Source of the DNA: Alphaproteobacteria bacterium
Lineage (GTDB): Bacteria; Pseudomonadota; Alphaproteobacteria; ATCC43930; CGMCC-115725
Length of the DNA: 8,045 nt
Direction of reading: 5' to 3'
Assembly: GCA_017353855.1 (NCBI GenBank)
Contig: JAFMSA010000163.1
Coordinates: 1 to 8,045, forward strand
Part shown: in pieces, positions 5,920 to 8,045 of the stretch
How positions within the stretch are numbered: the first letter of the stretch is position 1
Layout: each line of letters opens with the position of its first letter
The notes under the pieces: generated by a model
What the model saw: the letters and a program-made list of their open reading frames with translations, nothing else
The model's database searches: none
What the model was told of the DNA's origin: nothing
Translations under genes and position numbers: made by a program

Positions 5920-7329
5920 ATGACGGAAGTTCGCATGGAGTCCGACAGCCTCGGCCGGGTAGCCGTACCCGCCGACAAGCTGTGGGGAGCGCAGACCCAG
6001 CGCTCGGTGGAGTATTTCAGCATCGGTCAGGACCTTATCCCTCGGGAAATGATCCCCGCCTACGCGGTCCTGAAGCGCGCCGCGGCCGTGGCAAACCATG
6101 CCGGCAGCCGCCTCGATGACCGCGCCTGCGAGCTGATCAGTCGGGTTTGCGACGAGATCCTTGCCGGTGAACACCACGATATGTTCCCGCTGCATGTGTG
6201 GATGACCGGCAGCGGCACGCAATTCAACATGAATGTCAACGAGGTCATATCGAACCGCTGCTGCAAACTCGCGGGCACGCCGCTCGGCAGCAAGGAGCCG
6301 GTGCATCCAAACGACCATGTCAACATGTCGCAATCTTCGAATGACACCTTCCCGTCGGCGATGCACATTGCCGCCGCCGACAACATCAAGCGGCGGCTGA
6401 TCCCAGCCGTCACTGCGCTGCGCGACGCCATTGGGGTCAAGGCGAGAGAATGGGACGACATCGTCAAGATAGGCCGCACCCATATGCAGGACGCGACGCC
6501 GCTAACGCTCGGCCAGGAATGGTCGGGCTACGCGGGTATGCTGTCCGACGACCTCGAACGGTTCGAGGATGCCCTAAAGGGCGTCTACCAGCTTGCGATC
6601 GGTGGCACGGCGGTCGGCACCGGGATCAACGTCGCGCCAGGTTTCGCCGAGGCGGTTGCCGCCGAGATCGCGAGGCTCACCGGTCTGCCGTTTGTCAGCG
6701 CACCGAACAAATTCGCCGTCCAGGGCGCACACGATGCGCTGGTGCAGTTGTCCGGCACCCTGCGCACCCTGGCGGTCTCGCTCTACAAAATCGGCAATGA
6801 CATCCGGCTGTTGTCGTGCGGTCCGCGCGCCGGTTTCGCCGAGCTGCTGATCCCCGAGAACGAACCCGGTTCGTCGATCATGCCGGGCAAGGTCAACCCG
6901 ACGCAGGCCGAAGCGCTAACGATGATCGCCGCGCAGGTCATGGCGAACGACGTCGCGGTCGGCTTCGGCGGAGCCGGCGGTTATCTGGAGATGAACGTCT
7001 ACAAGCCGCTGATGATCGCCAATATCGCTCAGTCGATTACGATTCTGAGCGACGGATGCACGAATTTCCGCAAATTTCTGGTCGAAGGCACGCGGCCGAA
7101 CCTGAAGAAGATCGCCGAATATGTCGACCGATCGCTGATGCTGGTGACCGCACTGGCTCCGGTGATCGGCTACGACAAGGCCTCGGCGATCGCGCATCAC
7201 GCAATGGGCCACGATTTGACCCTGAAAGAGGCGGCATTGCAGCTCGGATATCTCGACGAGGCGTCGTTCGATCGCGCGGTCGATCCGGCAAAGATGGTCA
7301 AGCCCTATGTGGCGCCACAGGCGGGTTAA
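5920..7329 (+). CDS. fumC: Class II fumarate hydratase
   Basis: A 469-residue cytoplasmic enzyme that interconverts fumarate and (S)-malate in the tricarboxylic acid cycle. The class II type needs no iron-sulfur cluster and works as a homotetramer. Length matches the family (E. coli FumC has 467). The start DSLGRVAVPADKLWGAQTQR is typical. Substrate and catalytic motifs are intact: TGSGTQFNMNVNE (96-108), HPNDHVNMSQSSND (129-142), GRTHMQDATPLTLGQE (185-200) with catalytic His188, and the flexible signature loop GSSIMPGKVNPTQAE (317-331) with Ser318. The C-terminal region has RSLMLVTALAPVIGYDKA (404-421). The stretch FRKFLVEGTRPN (383-394) differs from the 'GIEPN' wording common in the family, so it may be a diverged paralogue. 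Third positions are strongly G/C. It is preceded by a long gene-poor region and no promoter is clear. Arginosuccinate lyase and aspartase are excluded by the fumarase-specific motifs. Confidence 0.96.
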   Translation: MTEVRMESDSLGRVAVPADKLWGAQTQRSVEYFSIGQDLIPREMIPAYAVLKRAAAVANHAGSRLDDRACELISRVCDEILAGEHHDMFPLHVWMTGSGTQFNMNVNEVISNRCCKLAGTPLGSKEPVHPNDHVNMSQSSNDTFPSAMHIAAADNIKRRLIPAVTALRDAIGVKAREWDDIVKIGRTHMQDATPLTLGQEWSGYAGMLSDDLERFEDALKGVYQLAIGGTAVGTGINVAPGFAEAVAAEIARLTGLPFVSAPNKFAVQGAHDALVQLSGTLRTLAVSLYKIGNDIRLLSCGPRAGFAELLIPENEPGSSIMPGKVNPTQAEALTMIAAQVMANDVAVGFGGAGGYLEMNVYKPLMIANIAQSITILSDGCTNFRKFLVEGTRPNLKKIAEYVDRSLMLVTALAPVIGYDKASAIAHHAMGHDLTLKEAALQLGYLDEASFDRAVDPAKMVKPYVAPQAG

Positions 7330-7514
7330 GCGGGTTCGCTTCCCCGTTCGGAGCACATTCTCGCGCTCACCGGTGCTTCCACGTGCTTCCACCGGTGCTT
7401 TGACCTCAGGCCGAAAGGCGTGACGCGCGCATTACGTGTCGTCCTGCGATCTGGATGTTTTTCCAAATCGTCTTTGGATAGGATGGCCGAGATGATCGAA
7501 GTTATGAAATAGTA
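7330..7514. other. Intergenic region after fumC with short tandem repeats
   Basis: Just after the fumC stop, AAGCG-GGTT-CGCTT (7328-7341) can form a small hairpin. Further on, GTGCTTCCAC is repeated in tandem (7373-7382 and 7383-7392) between two copies of CACCGGTGCTT (7368-7378 and 7390-7400). CACCGGTG is itself an 8-base palindrome, and CACGTG lies between the copies. No T run follows, so an intrinsic terminator is not clear. No gene is seen here on either strand. Confidence 0.5.
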
Positions 7515-7826
7515 GTGAGTGCAGATGACATTCCGCATGGGATGCGCGATTTTCCGCTGGCCTCGTATACTGAGGCGCTGAGGCGTCGCCAGATCCGGGA
7601 GTTCGCCTATACGCATCGCCGGCCCGGGGATTACGTCGAAGATCATCTGATCCCGCTCGAGCTCAGCGGCGGCCTGTCAGGTCCGCGTAACCTCTGGCCG
7701 CAGCTGAAGTTGGCACACGGCGGTTGGGGAGCCGGTCGCAAGGATGACCTGGAGCCGGTGCCCAACCTGCTCGTCTATTCCGGTACGTTAGGATACGCGC
7801 TTTTGCGCCGTAAAGTAGCTGGATAA
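7515..7826 (+). CDS. Small HNH-like protein with an EDHLIPLEL motif
   Basis: A 103-residue protein. It contains SYTEALRRRQIREF (17-30), RPGDYVEDHLIPLELSGG (36-53), PRNLWPQ (57-63), RKDDLE (75-80) and a final NLLVYSGTLGYALLRRKVA. This order matches small alphaproteobacterial proteins with an 'EDHLiPLELGG...PRNLWP...KD.lE..L...VC.G...L..A' pattern, which look related to HNH nucleases; no activity is established that I can state. Relatives usually have an N-terminal signal peptide and a 'GwT..vRP' segment before the YT.AL.RRQ helix; both are missing. The cysteine usual in 'LVC.G' is Tyr here, and the C-terminus is short. The GTG start at 7515 has no good ribosome site; ATG 7542 is an alternative. 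It may be a shortened or decaying copy. Confidence 0.65.
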   Translation: MSADDIPHGMRDFPLASYTEALRRRQIREFAYTHRRPGDYVEDHLIPLELSGGLSGPRNLWPQLKLAHGGWGAGRKDDLEPVPNLLVYSGTLGYALLRRKVAG

Positions 7827-7900
7827 GCTAGCAAAGCGATGCACATATCACAGCGTCAGCTCCGCTCAGATGACAGCGAGACAGCGAAAGGATCGGGTCC

Positions 7901-8045
7901 ATGTCACATCTGTCCTTCCCGAATGAGAGCGCCGAATACCGTGCCGCGCGCAACGCGCTGCTCGACGCTGAAATCGCGCTGCGCCGTCAGCTCGAGGCGG
8001 TTGCTGCGCTGCGTCGGTCGCTTCCGCCCGGCGGTGCAGTGCCCG
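7901..8045 (+). CDS. DUF899 family protein, N-terminal end (3' partial)
   Basis: ATG 7901 follows AAAGGA (7887-7892) by 8 bases, a good ribosome site, and the frame runs off the window after 48 full codons. The sequence begins MSHLSFPNESAEYRAARNAL and continues with a helix LDAEIALRRQLEAVAALRRS and then LPPGGAVP. This matches the N-terminus of DUF899 (COG4312) proteins: an 'eYr.AR..LL.aE..Lr...e.VA..RR.LP.Gg.v' helix before a thioredoxin-like domain. Members are predicted dithiol-disulfide oxidoreductases of unproven function. The thioredoxin-like part and any active-site residues lie outside the window. It starts 74 bases after the HNH-like gene in the same direction, so co-transcription is possible. 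Confidence 0.8.
   Translation, partial: MSHLSFPNESAEYRAARNALLDAEIALRRQLEAVAALRRSLPPGGAVP

Noticed and set aside
5854..6483. 209-codon minus-strand open frame
   Set aside because: Antisense shadow of fumC.
6816..7403. 195-codon plus-strand open frame
   Set aside because: Alternative frame of fumC, highly charged and Arg-rich.
7326..7646. 106-codon minus-strand open frame
   Set aside because: Overlaps the ends of fumC and the HNH-like gene in antisense; no domain seen.
1..8045. CRISPR array, tRNA, rRNA, intact insertion sequence or nod box
   Set aside because: No regularly spaced repeats, no tRNA cloverleaf or rRNA motif, no transposase or integrase signature and no nod-box pattern were recognised on either strand.

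Overview
The window reads as a high-GC alphaproteobacterial chromosome, most like Bradyrhizobium or a close relative. That placement is an inference from codon use (strong G/C in third positions of the clear genes) and from the gene set: an MmgE/PrpD tail, an ArsR-type regulator with a long C-terminal domain, a class II fumarase, a small protein with an EDHLIPLEL motif, and a DUF899 start. No marker gene fixes the genus. Long gene-poor stretches with fragmentary reading frames suggest an accessory region that has gained and lost DNA.

Layout. Positions 1-278 (+) hold the C-terminal end of an MmgE/PrpD family protein that starts outside the window. Positions 279-1167 carry no convincing full gene. 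They contain a perfect 15-bp hairpin (527-559), a possible 47-residue hydrophobic small ORF on the minus strand (731-874), and an ORF relic interrupted by one in-frame stop (928-1137). An ArsR-type regulator follows at 1168-1878 (+). Convergent to it on the minus strand is an uncharacterised 268-residue protein (2182-2988). Directly upstream of that gene, in the same direction, lies a 122-residue ORF (2985-3353) whose stop overlaps the next start by 4 bases, and then a further small hydrophobic ORF (3328-3540). The three could form a small operon, but only the 268-residue protein is well supported.

Positions about 3560-5919 are the largest gap. I see no confident gene there, only broken frames (one likely relic at 3882-4123 minus) and a cluster of hairpins at 4641-4758. 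The right end is ordinary: fumC (5920-7329, +), a 103-residue HNH-like protein (7515-7826, +), and the first 48 codons of a DUF899 family protein (7901 to the window end, +).

Functionally, fumarase is a tricarboxylic acid cycle enzyme; the MmgE/PrpD and DUF899 genes are probably metabolic or redox enzymes, and nothing in the spacing ties them into one pathway. No CRISPR array, tRNA, rRNA, intact transposase or integrase was recognised. The most unusual part is 2985-3540, where short DNA repeats keep the reading frame of a possible unknown protein. I found no convincing evidence for a complete new biological system.
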